Source: Bifidobacterium sp. B4142 (lineage in GTDB: Bacteria; Actinomycetota; Actinomycetes; Actinomycetales; Bifidobacteriaceae). From it: DNA of 64,000 nt. Of this stretch, positions 1 through 9,550 are shown in pieces. The DNA lies in contig NZ_JAFNMJ010000003.1 in the NCBI RefSeq assembly GCF_026537325.1, forward strand, positions 174,866 to 238,865. The letters are read 5' to 3'. The notes beneath the pieces were generated by a model, which was not told where the DNA came from, ran no database searches, and saw only the letters and a list, made by a program, of their open reading frames with translations. The translations under genes were made by a program, and so were the position numbers. How positions within the stretch are numbered: position 1 is the stretch's first letter; each line of letters starts with the position of its first letter.

Positions 1-2
1 TG

Positions 3-227
3 GACCGCATCTTCGAGGACTTCGGAGCCGAATGGCGCAACGCCGGCTGCTCCATGTGCCTGGGAATGAATCCCGACCAGCTGGTGCCGGGGGAGCGTTC
101 CATTTCCACATCCAACCGCAACTTCCAGGGTCGTCAGGGCAAGGGCGGCAGGACGCATCTGGCCTCGCCCGAGGTGGCTGCCGCGACGGCCATCAAGGGA
201 ACCATCTGCTCCCCGGCCGATCTGTAA
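3..227 (+). CDS. leuC: 3-isopropylmalate dehydratase large subunit, C-terminal end (partial)
   Basis: Only the last 74 residues lie in the window; the gene begins upstream. LeuC with LeuD isomerises 2-isopropylmalate to 3-isopropylmalate in leucine biosynthesis. The visible part holds GCSMCLGMN, which carries two of the three cysteine ligands of the [4Fe-4S] cluster, and then the typical tail with [19 protein letters not shown], ending in SPADL. LeuD follows after 51 bases on the same strand, the usual leuCD order, so the two are probably cotranscribed. Identification is by family motif and by the neighbour. Confidence 0.95.
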   Translation, partial: DRIFEDFGAEWRNAGCSMCLGMNPDQLVPGERSISTSNRNFQGRQGKGGRTHLASPEVAAATAIKGTICSPADL

Positions 228-278
228 GTCATCAATCGTTCGCCATCGTCATCGCCATCCAGAAGGCAGGAGGTTATC

Positions 279-965
279 ATGGAGCCACTTTCCGTTGTAA
301 CCGGGGTAGGGGTGCCCTTGCGCCGCTCCAACGTCGACACTGATCAGATCATCCCCGCCGTGTTCCTGAAGCGGGTGCAGAAGACCGGCTTCGAAGATGC
401 GCTCTTCTACGCCTGGCGAAGGGATCCGAATTTCATACTCAACAGGCCCGAATATTCGGGTGCCCGCATCCTGGTGGCCGGGCCGGATTTCGGCATCGGA
501 TCCTCGCGCGAGCATGCGGTCTGGGCTCTGCGGGACTATGGCTTCCGCGTGATCATCGCCCCCCGTTTTGCTGACATCTTCTATGGGAACACCGCCAAGA
601 ACGGGGTCCTGGCCGCCATCATGCCCCAGGAATCAGTGGAGTTGCTCTGGAAGCTCCTGGAGGAGGACCCCGGCGCCGAGATGACCGTGGACCTGGGCGC
701 TCGCACGGTTACCTGCGCGGATGTGACCCTGCCCTTCCAGGTGGACGACTATGTGCGATGGCGGCTCATGAACGGCTACGACGACATCGATCTGACCCTG
801 CAGCACGAGGATGATATCCGTGCCTATGAGCGCATGCGGGCTGAGCGATTCCCCTTCAAGCCGCGTACCCTGCCGGCCCGGCACATGCCCGAAGAGCCAG
901 TCACTTCAGCCAGGGAGAGTCAAATCGACTGGCCTGGTCCCCTGGCTGACCGCGGCATCATCTGA
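279..965 (+). CDS. leuD: 3-isopropylmalate dehydratase small subunit
   Basis: LeuD is the swivel subunit of isopropylmalate isomerase and works with LeuC in the cytosol in leucine synthesis. The 228-residue product shows the family marks: an N-terminal region with [12 protein letters not shown] near residue 14 and the loop [13 protein letters not shown] near residue 73, which binds substrate. The ATG is preceded by AGGAGGT at good spacing, so this start is secure. The C-terminus, past about residue 200, is slightly longer than in many LeuD proteins and shows no added motif. The next gene, 114 bases on, belongs to a different function. Confidence 0.97.
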   Translation: MEPLSVVTGVGVPLRRSNVDTDQIIPAVFLKRVQKTGFEDALFYAWRRDPNFILNRPEYSGARILVAGPDFGIGSSREHAVWALRDYGFRVIIAPRFADIFYGNTAKNGVLAAIMPQESVELLWKLLEEDPGAEMTVDLGARTVTCADVTLPFQVDDYVRWRLMNGYDDIDLTLQHEDDIRAYERMRAERFPFKPRTLPARHMPEEPVTSARESQIDWPGPLADRGII

Positions 966-1079
966 CCGACGGGCCGAGCGCCTTTATATGAAAGTCATTC
1001 GCTCCCTCTTCGCCTACCATGGAATGTGCCAGTCATTGGTCGACTGTGACCGGCTGGCAAACAAAGAGGGGCGATTATC

Positions 1080-2039
1080 ATGAGGCACAGCAGCGGCGAT
1101 GTGCACAACTGGGGCGTCAGACAGGCAGTGAATGCCCTAAGTGCTTTTGCTTTCATTTATGTGGCCATTGAGACTCTGGCAGGCCTTCTGGGAGGCAAGG
1201 TGGTTCTGCCTGCTCTCTTCCCACACGCTTCCAAGGAGCAGTACAACGGTCCTTTGTCGGACTGGACAGTGGTTATCTCCGTGGTGCTGGCCCTGCTGTT
1301 TGCCTTGATCAGTCAATGGCCGGTCATCGTAGGCCATGAACGGCATGGCCAGGACCAGGTGCGTTGGGTCACTGCGCGCAGATTCAGCCTGCTGGCGTTG
1401 ATCATCGCCCTGGCCTGCTTCTTCCTCAGTCAGCTTGTGGCCGGGGCGGCTAACTCCGGACTAAGTGCCATTCTCTCCGGTACTGGTCTGCATCCGCCGA
1501 CCGCGTCTGACGACGGGGGCATGGATACGCCGATCATGCTCTTCTATGGCATTCTTTTGGGGCCCTTTGCCGAGGAGCTGGTCTTTCGTGGGGTCATCAT
1601 GAACGGCCTGCGCCGCTTTGGTCGAGTATTTGCCATTATTACCTCTTCTCTGCTTTTCGGCTTCATGCATGGTTCCTTGGTTCAGGGTCTGTTCGGTTTC
1701 GTCTCCGGCTTGGTTCTGGGCTATCTGGCCATGGAGTACGGGCTGGTCTGGTCCCTGCTGGTGCACATGCTCAACAATGCCTTCTCTTCAGGTCTGCTGG
1801 CCAAGTACATGTCCCTGGCACCCGAGGTGGTTCGCATCGGCCTAGGTCTGCTCATGATCCTGGTGTTGCTGACCGGAGTCGTCGGACTGCTGTTCAAGAT
1901 TAGGGCTCTCCGTGATTACTGCCGCAGCAATCGCGCTCCCAAGGGGATATACGCTTCCTGGAAGGCGCCCTGGTTCCTGCTCTTCTGCCTGGCATGCCTG
2001 CTGATGGCCCTGAGCGAATTCGTGCCGGGGCTGGCTTGA
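1080..2039 (+). CDS. CPBP family intramembrane metalloprotease, copy 1
   Basis: A 319-residue polytopic membrane protein of the CPBP (CAAX protease / bacteriocin-processing, Abi) family, membrane-embedded metalloproteases related to Rce1. All catalytic motifs are present: EE with the following Arg (E165, E166, R170), the FxxxH motif (H197) and the third motif HMLNN (H229, N232, N233). The start is supported by GAGGGG eight bases upstream. It is the first of three tandem paralogues sharing a leading hydrophobic segment (VNALSAFAFIYVAI here) and a C-terminal motif (RAPKGIYASW followed by a last membrane segment). Substrate unknown; family roles include bacteriocin self-immunity and protein maturation. 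Confidence 0.88.
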   Translation: MRHSSGDVHNWGVRQAVNALSAFAFIYVAIETLAGLLGGKVVLPALFPHASKEQYNGPLSDWTVVISVVLALLFALISQWPVIVGHERHGQDQVRWVTARRFSLLALIIALACFFLSQLVAGAANSGLSAILSGTGLHPPTASDDGGMDTPIMLFYGILLGPFAEELVFRGVIMNGLRRFGRVFAIITSSLLFGFMHGSLVQGLFGFVSGLVLGYLAMEYGLVWSLLVHMLNNAFSSGLLAKYMSLAPEVVRIGLGLLMILVLLTGVVGLLFKIRALRDYCRSNRAPKGIYASWKAPWFLLFCLACLLMALSEFVPGLA

Positions 2040-2184
2040 CCGGGCAGTCGGTAATGCCGGCCCGTTGTCGGGGTTCTGTCGAGAGAAGGGCGGGGTCGGG
2101 CTAGACTCGGATATGCGGTGTCAAGATAAGAAGACGGGGAAAGGTTCGTGTCGCTGGACGTCCTTGACGGCCGTACGGTAGTGC

Positions 2185-4896
2185 ATGAAGGGGAAGGATC
2201 ATCGACGGATGAGGGATGATGAGGATCGCAGCAGCGGCAGCGAGTCTGCCAATGCCCAAAGCGATCAGGGGCGCTGGAAAGTGTCGCGCTCCTCTATTGC
2301 CCTCATGACCGCAACCCACAGTGCCAGCAAGGACTACGCACGCCACTGGGATTATGAGGAAGGATCCGTCGACCTGCCACCCTTGAGCCTGCCGGGGGAG
2401 GCCGTGGATGATGGATTGGCCTACCCGGGGCGGATAGCTCATAGGAAGACGGCGGTTCTGGGTGATGAAGGAGCCGGTGGCAAGGGGCACAAGGGTGCCC
2501 TGCCAGTCGGTGAACGACCTTCGGTGCTTCCCGGATCCTATAATTTTTTGAACTCGGTCACCATGGCCGGTCAACCGGAAGTTCCTGCGTTTCCTCCGAC
2601 AGGCCTGCCAGCTGATGGGCACGGCGGGAAGGATTCTAGCCAGGAGCCGTCCCCGCGGCGCGTGATGGTTCGCCGAGAGCTGGAGGCTTCCAGGGCCACC
2701 GGGACGGCCAAAGAGACCCCGGCACAGCAGGAGCAGCCTGCGGTCGAGGTCGTCTGGTCCTGGACCAAGCCCGAGACGAACAAAGGTCCGGTCTTCTCTT
2801 GGAATATGTCCAAGCGTCGTAAGCCCTCCGCAAGCACTCGTGCAGGCAAACCTGCAGCTTTCGTGGCAAAGACTTCATCCGTTCCTGCGTCATCTGCCAA
2901 TGCCGTCAATTCATCTGCTCTGGCACCTTCCAAGGCTGAGCAGGAGTCTTCAAAAGCTTCTGCTCCCGCTCCTTCTTCAGTCGATACAGCCGAACCCAAA
3001 TCGGTGACCACGGCCGGAACGCCATCGGCCTCTGGTTCTGAGGATCCGATGTCTGCGAAACCGGGTTCGGAGGTCTCTGCACCTGCAACTTCCGTGGTAT
3101 TCGCCGACCGACCAGTCGTTGTCCGTCGCTCGGATGCGGACTGGGATTCCCTGGTCACTGGTTCGTCGGCTCCAGCGGAGAATGATGCTGGTACACGATC
3201 CGCGGTCAGCGAAGCCGATCATCATGGGCGTCGGGTCTGTTCGACTCCACGGGTAGTTGTCCAGCCTACTGCAGTCGCCGGTAACGGCTCCGGTGGTCGG
3301 GTCGTTTCGTCAAAGGCTATTGACGGACAGGGGACTGCGCTCGCGCAGAAGGATCGTGTCGGTCAGCCCATGCAGACCGGCCAAGAAGGCATTGCCGTTC
3401 AGTCTGCTCCCTCCGGAACTTCTGAGGCTGTGAACGCAGCTCCAGGGACGCAGTCGGTCGTCCAGTTTGCATCTTCGCCGACGTCCGCATCCTCTCCGGG
3501 TGCTTCGGTAGCTCTTGCTGCCAAGGCTGCCGAGGCTGCTGCAGCTGCCGTGGCTGCCAAGGCCGAGTCGGCCGAGACCGAGGATGCCGCGACGGACGCA
3601 ACCAAGCCGTCCGGCTCTTCGCATGGTTTTCGCAAGCGTTTCGGGGGTCTTCATCTCGGCCTTCCCGCCAGAGGCCATGAAAAGGGTGGGGAAGCCCGTC
3701 GGCCGTCCAAGCGGCGATCTGCTCGTAACCGCACCCGTCCTTCAGTCGAGCCGACAGCCCCCAGGGGCGTTTCCAATGCTTCGGCAGCACCCGTCGCAGG
3801 CGCAAGCCGTCCGGTGCCGGTCGGTTCACAGCCGATTGCTGTTCCAAGTGAACTTGATGCTGCCAAGCCAGCTGCTGCAGTTGCGGCCCAATCCCAAGGT
3901 CGGGCAGAATCGCAGACGGCTAAGCCCGCTGCCCAAAAGTCCACCGCCTACACAGCCAGTTCGGGGGTTCTTCATGCCGTCAACGGGCAGGCCGCCTTCG
4001 CTTTCGTCTACCTGGCCATATCCGTTCTGGTGCTCATGGTCGGTTCGGGGATGATTCTGCCTGCCATCATGGAACAGGTCAAAGACCCCGGGTCCATAGC
4101 CTTCCTATCCGATGGAATTACCCTCCTGTCGGCCCTGCTGGCGCTGACCTATGCCTGCATTTCAGAGTGGAGCGTTATTCGAGGTGAGGATCGGCGAAGA
4201 GAGGACGCCGTCCATTGGCGCACAGATAGAAGAATGACGCTGGCGGCTCTGCTGGCTCTTATAGCAGTTCTCCTGCTCGGCCAGGGGATGGTCCATGAAC
4301 TGAACAAGTTCTTCAACCACTTCTGTCTGCTTCTGCACATCCCCTCCTTGGCCTCGCGCAGCCTGCTGGTCACAGGCACGTCCTCGCCGATGATGGCCCT
4401 GTATGCCCTCCTGGCGGTTCCCTTGGCTGAGGAGCTGGTTTTCCGCGGCATCATCCTCAACGGACTGCGTCGGTTTGGCCGGGTCTTTGCCATTCTGACC
4501 TCATCCCTGCTTTGCGCCCTGCTGCAGTGTGATCCGGTCTCTGGGCTTTGGATCTTCCTGCTGGGGCTGGCATTGGGATACTGCTCCCTGGAGTATGGTC
4601 TGATCTGGGCCATCGGAGCCCGTGTGGTCGGCGATCTGCTCTTCAGCGGTCTGCCCAACCGTTATCTGATGAGCGCCTCGCGAACTGCCCGTCTGCTGGT
4701 TTTGGCAGTGGCTCTGGTCTTGATGCTGGCTGGGTTGCTCATGTTCTTCCTGCACCGCGCCAGTCTCTTGGATTACCGGCGGCGCTATCGAGCCCCTAGG
4801 GGGACCTATGCGTCCTGGAGGCAGCCCTGGTTCCTGCTCTATTTGCTGCTCTGCCTGCTGCTGGCAATCTTCAAGTTCGTGCCCGGCCTGCTCTAG
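2185..4896 (+). CDS. CPBP family protein, copy 2, with long low-complexity N-terminus; catalytic His residues lost
   Basis: A 903-residue protein. Residues 1 to about 600 are hydrophilic, rich in Ala, Ser, Pro, Val and Lys with alanine runs, and look disordered and cytosolic. From about residue 605 it repeats the layout of its neighbours: VNGQAAFAFVYLAI, several membrane spans, and a RAPRGTYASW tail. The EE/Arg motif is intact (E749, E750, R754). At the exact spacing seen in the paralogues, the two catalytic histidines are Gln781 and Arg813, and the third-motif Asn pair is Gly816/Asp817. This suggests a non-proteolytic scaffold or regulator. No clear ribosome site precedes 2185; the ATG at 2209, after AAGGGGAAGG, is an alternative start. 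Confidence 0.82.
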   Translation: MKGKDHRRMRDDEDRSSGSESANAQSDQGRWKVSRSSIALMTATHSASKDYARHWDYEEGSVDLPPLSLPGEAVDDGLAYPGRIAHRKTAVLGDEGAGGKGHKGALPVGERPSVLPGSYNFLNSVTMAGQPEVPAFPPTGLPADGHGGKDSSQEPSPRRVMVRRELEASRATGTAKETPAQQEQPAVEVVWSWTKPETNKGPVFSWNMSKRRKPSASTRAGKPAAFVAKTSSVPASSANAVNSSALAPSKAEQESSKASAPAPSSVDTAEPKSVTTAGTPSASGSEDPMSAKPGSEVSAPATSVVFADRPVVVRRSDADWDSLVTGSSAPAENDAGTRSAVSEADHHGRRVCSTPRVVVQPTAVAGNGSGGRVVSSKAIDGQGTALAQKDRVGQPMQTGQEGIAVQSAPSGTSEAVNAAPGTQSVVQFASSPTSASSPGASVALAAKAAEAAAAAVAAKAESAETEDAATDATKPSGSSHGFRKRFGGLHLGLPARGHEKGGEARRPSKRRSARNRTRPSVEPTAPRGVSNASAAPVAGASRPVPVGSQPIAVPSELDAAKPAAAVAAQSQGRAESQTAKPAAQKSTAYTASSGVLHAVNGQAAFAFVYLAISVLVLMVGSGMILPAIMEQVKDPGSIAFLSDGITLLSALLALTYACISEWSVIRGEDRRREDAVHWRTDRRMTLAALLALIAVLLLGQGMVHELNKFFNHFCLLLHIPSLASRSLLVTGTSSPMMALYALLAVPLAEELVFRGIILNGLRRFGRVFAILTSSLLCALLQCDPVSGLWIFLLGLALGYCSLEYGLIWAIGARVVGDLLFSGLPNRYLMSASRTARLLVLAVALVLMLAGLLMFFLHRASLLDYRRRYRAPRGTYASWRQPWFLLYLLLCLLLAIFKFVPGLL

Positions 4897-4981
4897 AGCA
4901 TGATGCATAGGTGCCGCCGCTGGTGGCGTAGACTTGGACCAGCTGGAGGTCGGTGCTGAACGGCCAAACCTGCGGAGGATC

Positions 4982-6052
4982 ATGAAAGGGCATGGTGACA
5001 TGGGGCAGACAGCGACGGCAGCCGACGCGTCAGGGACCGGGCAGACTCAGAAGCCCAGACGAGGCACAGCGGGTCGCGCATGGATGAGCGCGGCCAGGGG
5101 CATGCTCAACCGTCAAGCGGCCCTGCTGCTGGTCTACCTGCTTATCATCAGCAGCGTCGGCCTTCTGTTCGGTGTTCTGGCTCAGATGGAGTGGAATGCC
5201 GTGTTTGATCCAGTGCCTGCTCACTCGGGATTTGTATATGTGACGAGACATGCCGACAAGGAGTATGGCGGCACCATCAATCTGATCGCCGCCTGCACAG
5301 GCCTCTGCTTCCTGGTCTTCACACGACGTCGGCAGATTTGCGATTCAGGCCCTCTGGGCATTTTCCACACGGATCTGCATCGCATGACCTGGCAGGTTCT
5401 GCTGGGGTGCTTTGCGCTGACGCTGACTGGGCAGACCCTGGCTGACTGGTATCAGTCAGGTATGGACTGGACCACGGCGCGGTTGGGAGTGCAGCAGTCC
5501 TGGACCACCACTGAGCAGATCCAGCAGGCTTCGGGTACCATTCCCATGTTTATTTACGTCAGCCTGCTGGCTCCCGTCATCGAGGAACTGGTCTTCAGAG
5601 GGGCCATCCTGCACGCGCTGAAGCCCTATGGCCATGTCTTCGCCATCGTCACCTCCGCCGTTATGTTCGGCTTCTTCCATGGCGATCTTGGCCAGGGGTT
5701 CTTCGCTTTCATTATGGGTCTGCTCTTGGGCTATCTGGCCTGCGAATACTCCATCTTCTGGTCCATGGCTCTGCATGTGTTCAACAACCTGGTCGTCAGC
5801 GACGGGTTGGAACTCCTTCTCGGCTTTATGAGCGACAATATGTCCTCCTACATAAACGTGCTCATGATGCTGGCAGGCATGCTGGCAGCCGTCCTGGTCC
5901 TTTATCTGGGCCGTCATCGGATTGTCGCTTTTCTGCGGGAAAACCGCACCTATACGAACGTCTATGGTGCCTGGGCCTGCCCGTTCTTTATCATGCTGCT
6001 GCTGATCATGGGCTTCACGATGCTGGTCCCCTTCGTTTCAGCCGGCGCCTGA
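4982..6052 (+). CDS. CPBP family intramembrane metalloprotease, copy 3
   Basis: Third tandem paralogue, about 356 residues from the chosen ATG, which follows GCGGAGGATC; in-frame ATGs at 4934 and 5000 are alternatives. The catalytic set is complete: E201, E202, H233 and H265 with N268/N269 (HVFNN). The spacings of 32 and 64 residues from the first Glu to the two His match copy 1 exactly. The N-terminus before the first membrane span is hydrophilic (about 45 residues), a short version of the head seen in copy 2. The tail NRTYTNVYGAW aligns with the tails of the other two. A membrane protease of unknown substrate; murA follows after 140 bases. Confidence 0.87.
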   Translation: MKGHGDMGQTATAADASGTGQTQKPRRGTAGRAWMSAARGMLNRQAALLLVYLLIISSVGLLFGVLAQMEWNAVFDPVPAHSGFVYVTRHADKEYGGTINLIAACTGLCFLVFTRRRQICDSGPLGIFHTDLHRMTWQVLLGCFALTLTGQTLADWYQSGMDWTTARLGVQQSWTTTEQIQQASGTIPMFIYVSLLAPVIEELVFRGAILHALKPYGHVFAIVTSAVMFGFFHGDLGQGFFAFIMGLLLGYLACEYSIFWSMALHVFNNLVVSDGLELLLGFMSDNMSSYINVLMMLAGMLAAVLVLYLGRHRIVAFLRENRTYTNVYGAWACPFFIMLLLIMGFTMLVPFVSAGA

Positions 6053-6192
6053 CCAGTATCTGACTGGGTGGATGCTCTATGCCTGAGGCGACAATTCACG
6101 GTGTCCCCACACCCCCTGTGGCAGACTTGCAAATAGGGGCCGATGACGCGCCAAAGCCCGGCTCTGAGCGGATACGAGAAAGAAGCCGATAA

Positions 6193-7524
6193 ATGCCCAA
6201 GGTGAATACACAGAATGATGTGCTGCATGTGGTGGGCGGCAGACCCCTGCATGGCACCATACAGGTCCGCGGGGCCAAGAACTTCGTCAGCAAGGCTATG
6301 GTGGCCGCCCTTTTGGCTCCTGGTGTCTCGGTACTCAAGAATGTGCCTGAGATCCGTGATGTCCAGGTCGTTTCGGATTTGCTGAGGCTGCACGGGGTCA
6401 AGGTGGATGTCCGCCCGCAGGAGGGCGTGGTCACCATCGATGCCAGCCATGTGGAGCTGGCCGACGTGGCCGACGTAGACACCCTGTCCGGCTCCTCCCG
6501 AATCCCCATACTCTTCTCGGGTCCGCTTCTGCATCGGATGGGGGAGGCCTTCATCCCCGCCTTGGGCGGTTGCCGCATCGGCAGCCGGCCCATTGATTTC
6601 CATCTGGAAACCCTGCGTAAGCTAGGGGCCGATGTTGACAAGGAGCATGAGGCCGGCATCCACATCACTGCGCCCGATGGTCTGCATGGGGCCAAAATCC
6701 ACCTGCCTTACCCTTCTGTGGGCGCCACGGAACAGACCCTGCTGGCGGCCGTTCTTGCCGAGGGCCGCACCGAGCTGTCAGGGGCTGCGACCGAACCCGA
6801 AATCATGGACTTGGTGGCGGTCCTGCAGAAGATGGGCGCGCAGATCTCCGTGGACGTGGACCGGACCATCCGCATCGAGGGGGTGCCCTCCCTGAAGGGC
6901 TTCACCCATACTTCCCTGCCCGACCGGATCGAAGCTGCCTCCTGGGCCTCTGCCGCTTTGGCCACCCATGGCGACATCATGGTCGAGGGCGCCCACCAGC
7001 CTGACATGATGACTTACTTGAACGTCTTCCGCAAGATAGGCGGCCAGTTCGATGTACGCGACGACGGCATCCGCTTCTGGCATCCGGGCGGCGACCTGCG
7101 GCCTGTGGCCATCGAGACCGACGTGCACCCCGGGTTCATGACCGACTGGCAGCAGCCCCTGGTGGTCGCTCTGACCCAGGCCAAGGGTCTTTCCATCGTT
7201 CACGAGACCGTCTATGAGAATCGTTTCGGCTTCACTAAGCCGCTGATTCAGATGGGCGCTACCATCCAACTCTACAAGGAGTGCCTGGGGTCCCTGCCCT
7301 GCCGCTTCCAGCAGCGCAACTTCAACCACTCGGCTGTCATCTTCGGGCCCACTCCGCTGACCGGCCAGGACATCGATGTGCCCGACCTGCGTGGCGGTTT
7401 CAGTCACCTGATCGCCGCACTGACAGCTTCCGGCCCCTCCACCGTCCACGGAATCTCCCTGATCGACCGTGGCTACGAGGACTTCCGCGACAAGCTGCTG
7501 GCCCTGGACGCACAGATCGACTGA
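6193..7524 (+). CDS. murA: UDP-N-acetylglucosamine 1-carboxyvinyltransferase
   Basis: MurA transfers enolpyruvate from PEP to UDP-GlcNAc, the first committed step of peptidoglycan synthesis, in the cytosol. The 443-residue protein has the two-lobed EPSP-synthase fold. Lys29 sits in RGAKN (the substrate-binding lysine) and Cys127 in GGCRIGSRP is the loop cysteine that fosfomycin alkylates. A Cys rather than Asp there predicts a fosfomycin-sensitive target. The gene starts after AGAAAGAAG and leads a tight run with plsC (17 bases later) and gpsA, joining cell-wall and phospholipid synthesis. Length and motifs are normal. Confidence 0.97.
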   Translation: MPKVNTQNDVLHVVGGRPLHGTIQVRGAKNFVSKAMVAALLAPGVSVLKNVPEIRDVQVVSDLLRLHGVKVDVRPQEGVVTIDASHVELADVADVDTLSGSSRIPILFSGPLLHRMGEAFIPALGGCRIGSRPIDFHLETLRKLGADVDKEHEAGIHITAPDGLHGAKIHLPYPSVGATEQTLLAAVLAEGRTELSGAATEPEIMDLVAVLQKMGAQISVDVDRTIRIEGVPSLKGFTHTSLPDRIEAASWASAALATHGDIMVEGAHQPDMMTYLNVFRKIGGQFDVRDDGIRFWHPGGDLRPVAIETDVHPGFMTDWQQPLVVALTQAKGLSIVHETVYENRFGFTKPLIQMGATIQLYKECLGSLPCRFQQRNFNHSAVIFGPTPLTGQDIDVPDLRGGFSHLIAALTASGPSTVHGISLIDRGYEDFRDKLLALDAQID

Positions 7525-7541
7525 TCCGGCAGGCATCATAG

Positions 7542-8435
7542 ATGGCTTCCAAAGGCAAACCCTCACCCCGGTCTGCGGTGCCTTCCTTGTCCGACCAGCA
7601 GGTGGCCCTGCTGGCCCAAAGGCACAGGCTGGTGGATCCGACCCGCTACTATCCCACTGGACACCGCACGCCGGCCCTGGACGAGATAGACGGTCAACAC
7701 CCCGTGGGGACCACCCGTCTACTGCGCGGGGTCTCCCAAGTGGTGCGTGACTCCTGCCGGGTCTATGCCTGGGGGCTGGAGCGGGTGCCGCAGACCGGGC
7801 CTTTTATCACCGCAGCCACCCATGTGACCCAGTTCGATGTTTTCATTCCCATGATGGCCCTCTTCCACCAGGGGCGTCGTCCACGCTACATGGCCAAGGC
7901 CGAGATGGCCCATTGGCCCATGATTGGCAGCTGGTTCCGCATGGTGGGCATGCAGCCGGTGGAACGCAAGTCCGGCAAGGCCAGGTCGATTGAGGAGGAG
8001 TCGATCGGCATCATCACCTCCGGCAGGCCACTGACCATCTGGCCGGAGGGAACCGTGACCCGTGACCCCCTGAAGTGGCCCATGTCGCTCAAGCCCGGGG
8101 TCGGATTCATCGCTCTGGAGGCCTCGCGGCAGCTGGGTCGCATGGTTCCTCTGTATCCCAGCATCACCTGGGGGGCGGCTTCGATCAATCACAAGTGGCC
8201 CTGGCCTCGCAAGAACGTGGTCATGTGCTATGACCGGCTCCTTGACTATTCCGACCTGCTTGAAGATATGGATCAGTGGGGTGCGGAACCCCCCAAGCAG
8301 TCCGTGCATGCCTTCTGTGTTCGCCTGCGCAACCGTATGGAGGAGGTCATGGCCGAGATTCGTGGCGAAGAACCCCCAAAGGCTGGTTACTTCGACTACT
8401 TGACCATGACCCGTCGGCCCAGAAGCGAGCAATAA
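7542..8435 (+). CDS. plsC: 1-acyl-sn-glycerol-3-phosphate acyltransferase family protein
   Basis: A 297-residue acyltransferase of the PlsC/LPLAT family, which acylates lysophosphatidate at the membrane to form phosphatidic acid. The catalytic HxxxxD motif is H94-VTQF-D99 and the phosphate-binding motif PEGTVTRD lies near residue 170. An N-terminal extension of about 60 polar residues precedes the domain. It lies between murA and gpsA (glycerol-3-phosphate dehydrogenase), which supplies the same pathway, so cotranscription is likely. The acyl-acceptor specificity is inferred from the family only. Confidence 0.92.
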   Translation: MASKGKPSPRSAVPSLSDQQVALLAQRHRLVDPTRYYPTGHRTPALDEIDGQHPVGTTRLLRGVSQVVRDSCRVYAWGLERVPQTGPFITAATHVTQFDVFIPMMALFHQGRRPRYMAKAEMAHWPMIGSWFRMVGMQPVERKSGKARSIEEESIGIITSGRPLTIWPEGTVTRDPLKWPMSLKPGVGFIALEASRQLGRMVPLYPSITWGAASINHKWPWPRKNVVMCYDRLLDYSDLLEDMDQWGAEPPKQSVHAFCVRLRNRMEEVMAEIRGEEPPKAGYFDYLTMTRRPRSEQ

Positions 8436-8551
8436 GGCCGGAACCCACCTCTAATTCCTCCTGTCTGGCGGTGGTGTCATAGGATGGTAGGGACAAGAAT
8501 AAGGCTGCTAGTCGGCGTTCCCGTGCGCACGGCATTATGCAAAGGAGAATG

Positions 8552-9550
8552 ATGACGAAGATCGCGGTATTGGGAGCAGGCGCATGGGGAACCGCTTTTG
8601 CCCAAGTGTTGGCTGACTCAGGCAATCAGGTGGTCATGTGGGATGTCGCCCCGGATGTCGTGGACGAAATCAACAGTCAACATTCGAATGCTCGCCGTCT
8701 GCCGAATGTGAAGAGGCTTCCCGAGGCCATCCACGCTGAGGGTGACCGGGCCGAGGCTGTCTCGGGGGCAGAAATCGTGGTCGTGGCCATAGCAGCTCAG
8801 CACGCCTGTGAGGCCTTGACGGAATTCAAGGGTCTGTTGGGCCATGATGCCATTGCAGTTTCTTTGATGAAGGGGATTGAGCGGGGCACTGACAGGCGGA
8901 TGGATCAGGTGGTCTGCCAGACGCTGGACCTGGCCCCAGTCAGGTTTGCGGCCGTATCCGGCCCCAACCTAAGCAAGGAGGTGGCAGCCCGCGAACCGAG
9001 CGCCACCGTGGTTGCCAGCGCTGATGCCGATACCGCTATGAGAGTAGCCCGTGCCTGCACGACCGACTATTTCAAGGCCTTCGTCTCGGACGATGTGATC
9101 GGCCTCGAAATGTGCGGGTCACTGAAGAACGTCACTGCGCTGGCCGTGGGGATGTCACGGGGGGCTGGATTCGGGGAGAACACGGCCGCCATGATCCAGG
9201 CCAGGGGGCTGGCTGAACTCGCTGCCTTAGGAGAGGCCTGCGGTGCCAAGTCCAAGACTTTTGCAGGTCTTGCAGGAGTCGGCGACCTGGTGGCCACCTG
9301 TGGGTCGTCCCTGAGCAGGAACTACACTTTCGGCTTTAATCTGGGCCAGGGCAAAAGCATTGAGGAAGCCACTCGCGTCAGCAAGGGTGTCGCCGAGGGC
9401 GTGCCTACCACCGATGCTGTCGTCGCCCTGGGCAAGCGCTACAAGGTGGCGACCCCGCTGGCTACGGCCATGAGCCATGTGCTGGATCAGGGCCTGAGTT
9501 GCCGGGGCATGATTGACGAGCTGTTCGGCGGGCAGATCACTGCAGAATGA
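8552..9550 (+). CDS. gpsA: NAD(P)-dependent glycerol-3-phosphate dehydrogenase
   Basis: GpsA reduces dihydroxyacetone phosphate to sn-glycerol-3-phosphate, the backbone of phospholipids. The Rossmann motif GAGAWGTAFAQVL begins at residue 8 of the chosen start. SGPNLSKEVA and the helical substrate domain with KNVTALAVG follow; length (332 residues) is normal. Two adjacent ATGs (8549 and 8552) follow AAAGGAGA; the second has better spacing and the standard MTKIAVLG N-terminus. The preceding gene plsC uses the product, which fits a lipid operon. A 290-base stretch before ddl shows no gene. Confidence 0.96.
   Translation: MTKIAVLGAGAWGTAFAQVLADSGNQVVMWDVAPDVVDEINSQHSNARRLPNVKRLPEAIHAEGDRAEAVSGAEIVVVAIAAQHACEALTEFKGLLGHDAIAVSLMKGIERGTDRRMDQVVCQTLDLAPVRFAAVSGPNLSKEVAAREPSATVVASADADTAMRVARACTTDYFKAFVSDDVIGLEMCGSLKNVTALAVGMSRGAGFGENTAAMIQARGLAELAALGEACGAKSKTFAGLAGVGDLVATCGSSLSRNYTFGFNLGQGKSIEEATRVSKGVAEGVPTTDAVVALGKRYKVATPLATAMSHVLDQGLSCRGMIDELFGGQITAE

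Noticed and set aside
2571-3158. Minus-strand frame of 195 codons opposite the low-complexity head of the CPBP copy 2 gene
   Set aside because: Mirror of a repetitive Ala/Ser coding region; the plus strand frame continues into a recognised domain, so it is the real one.
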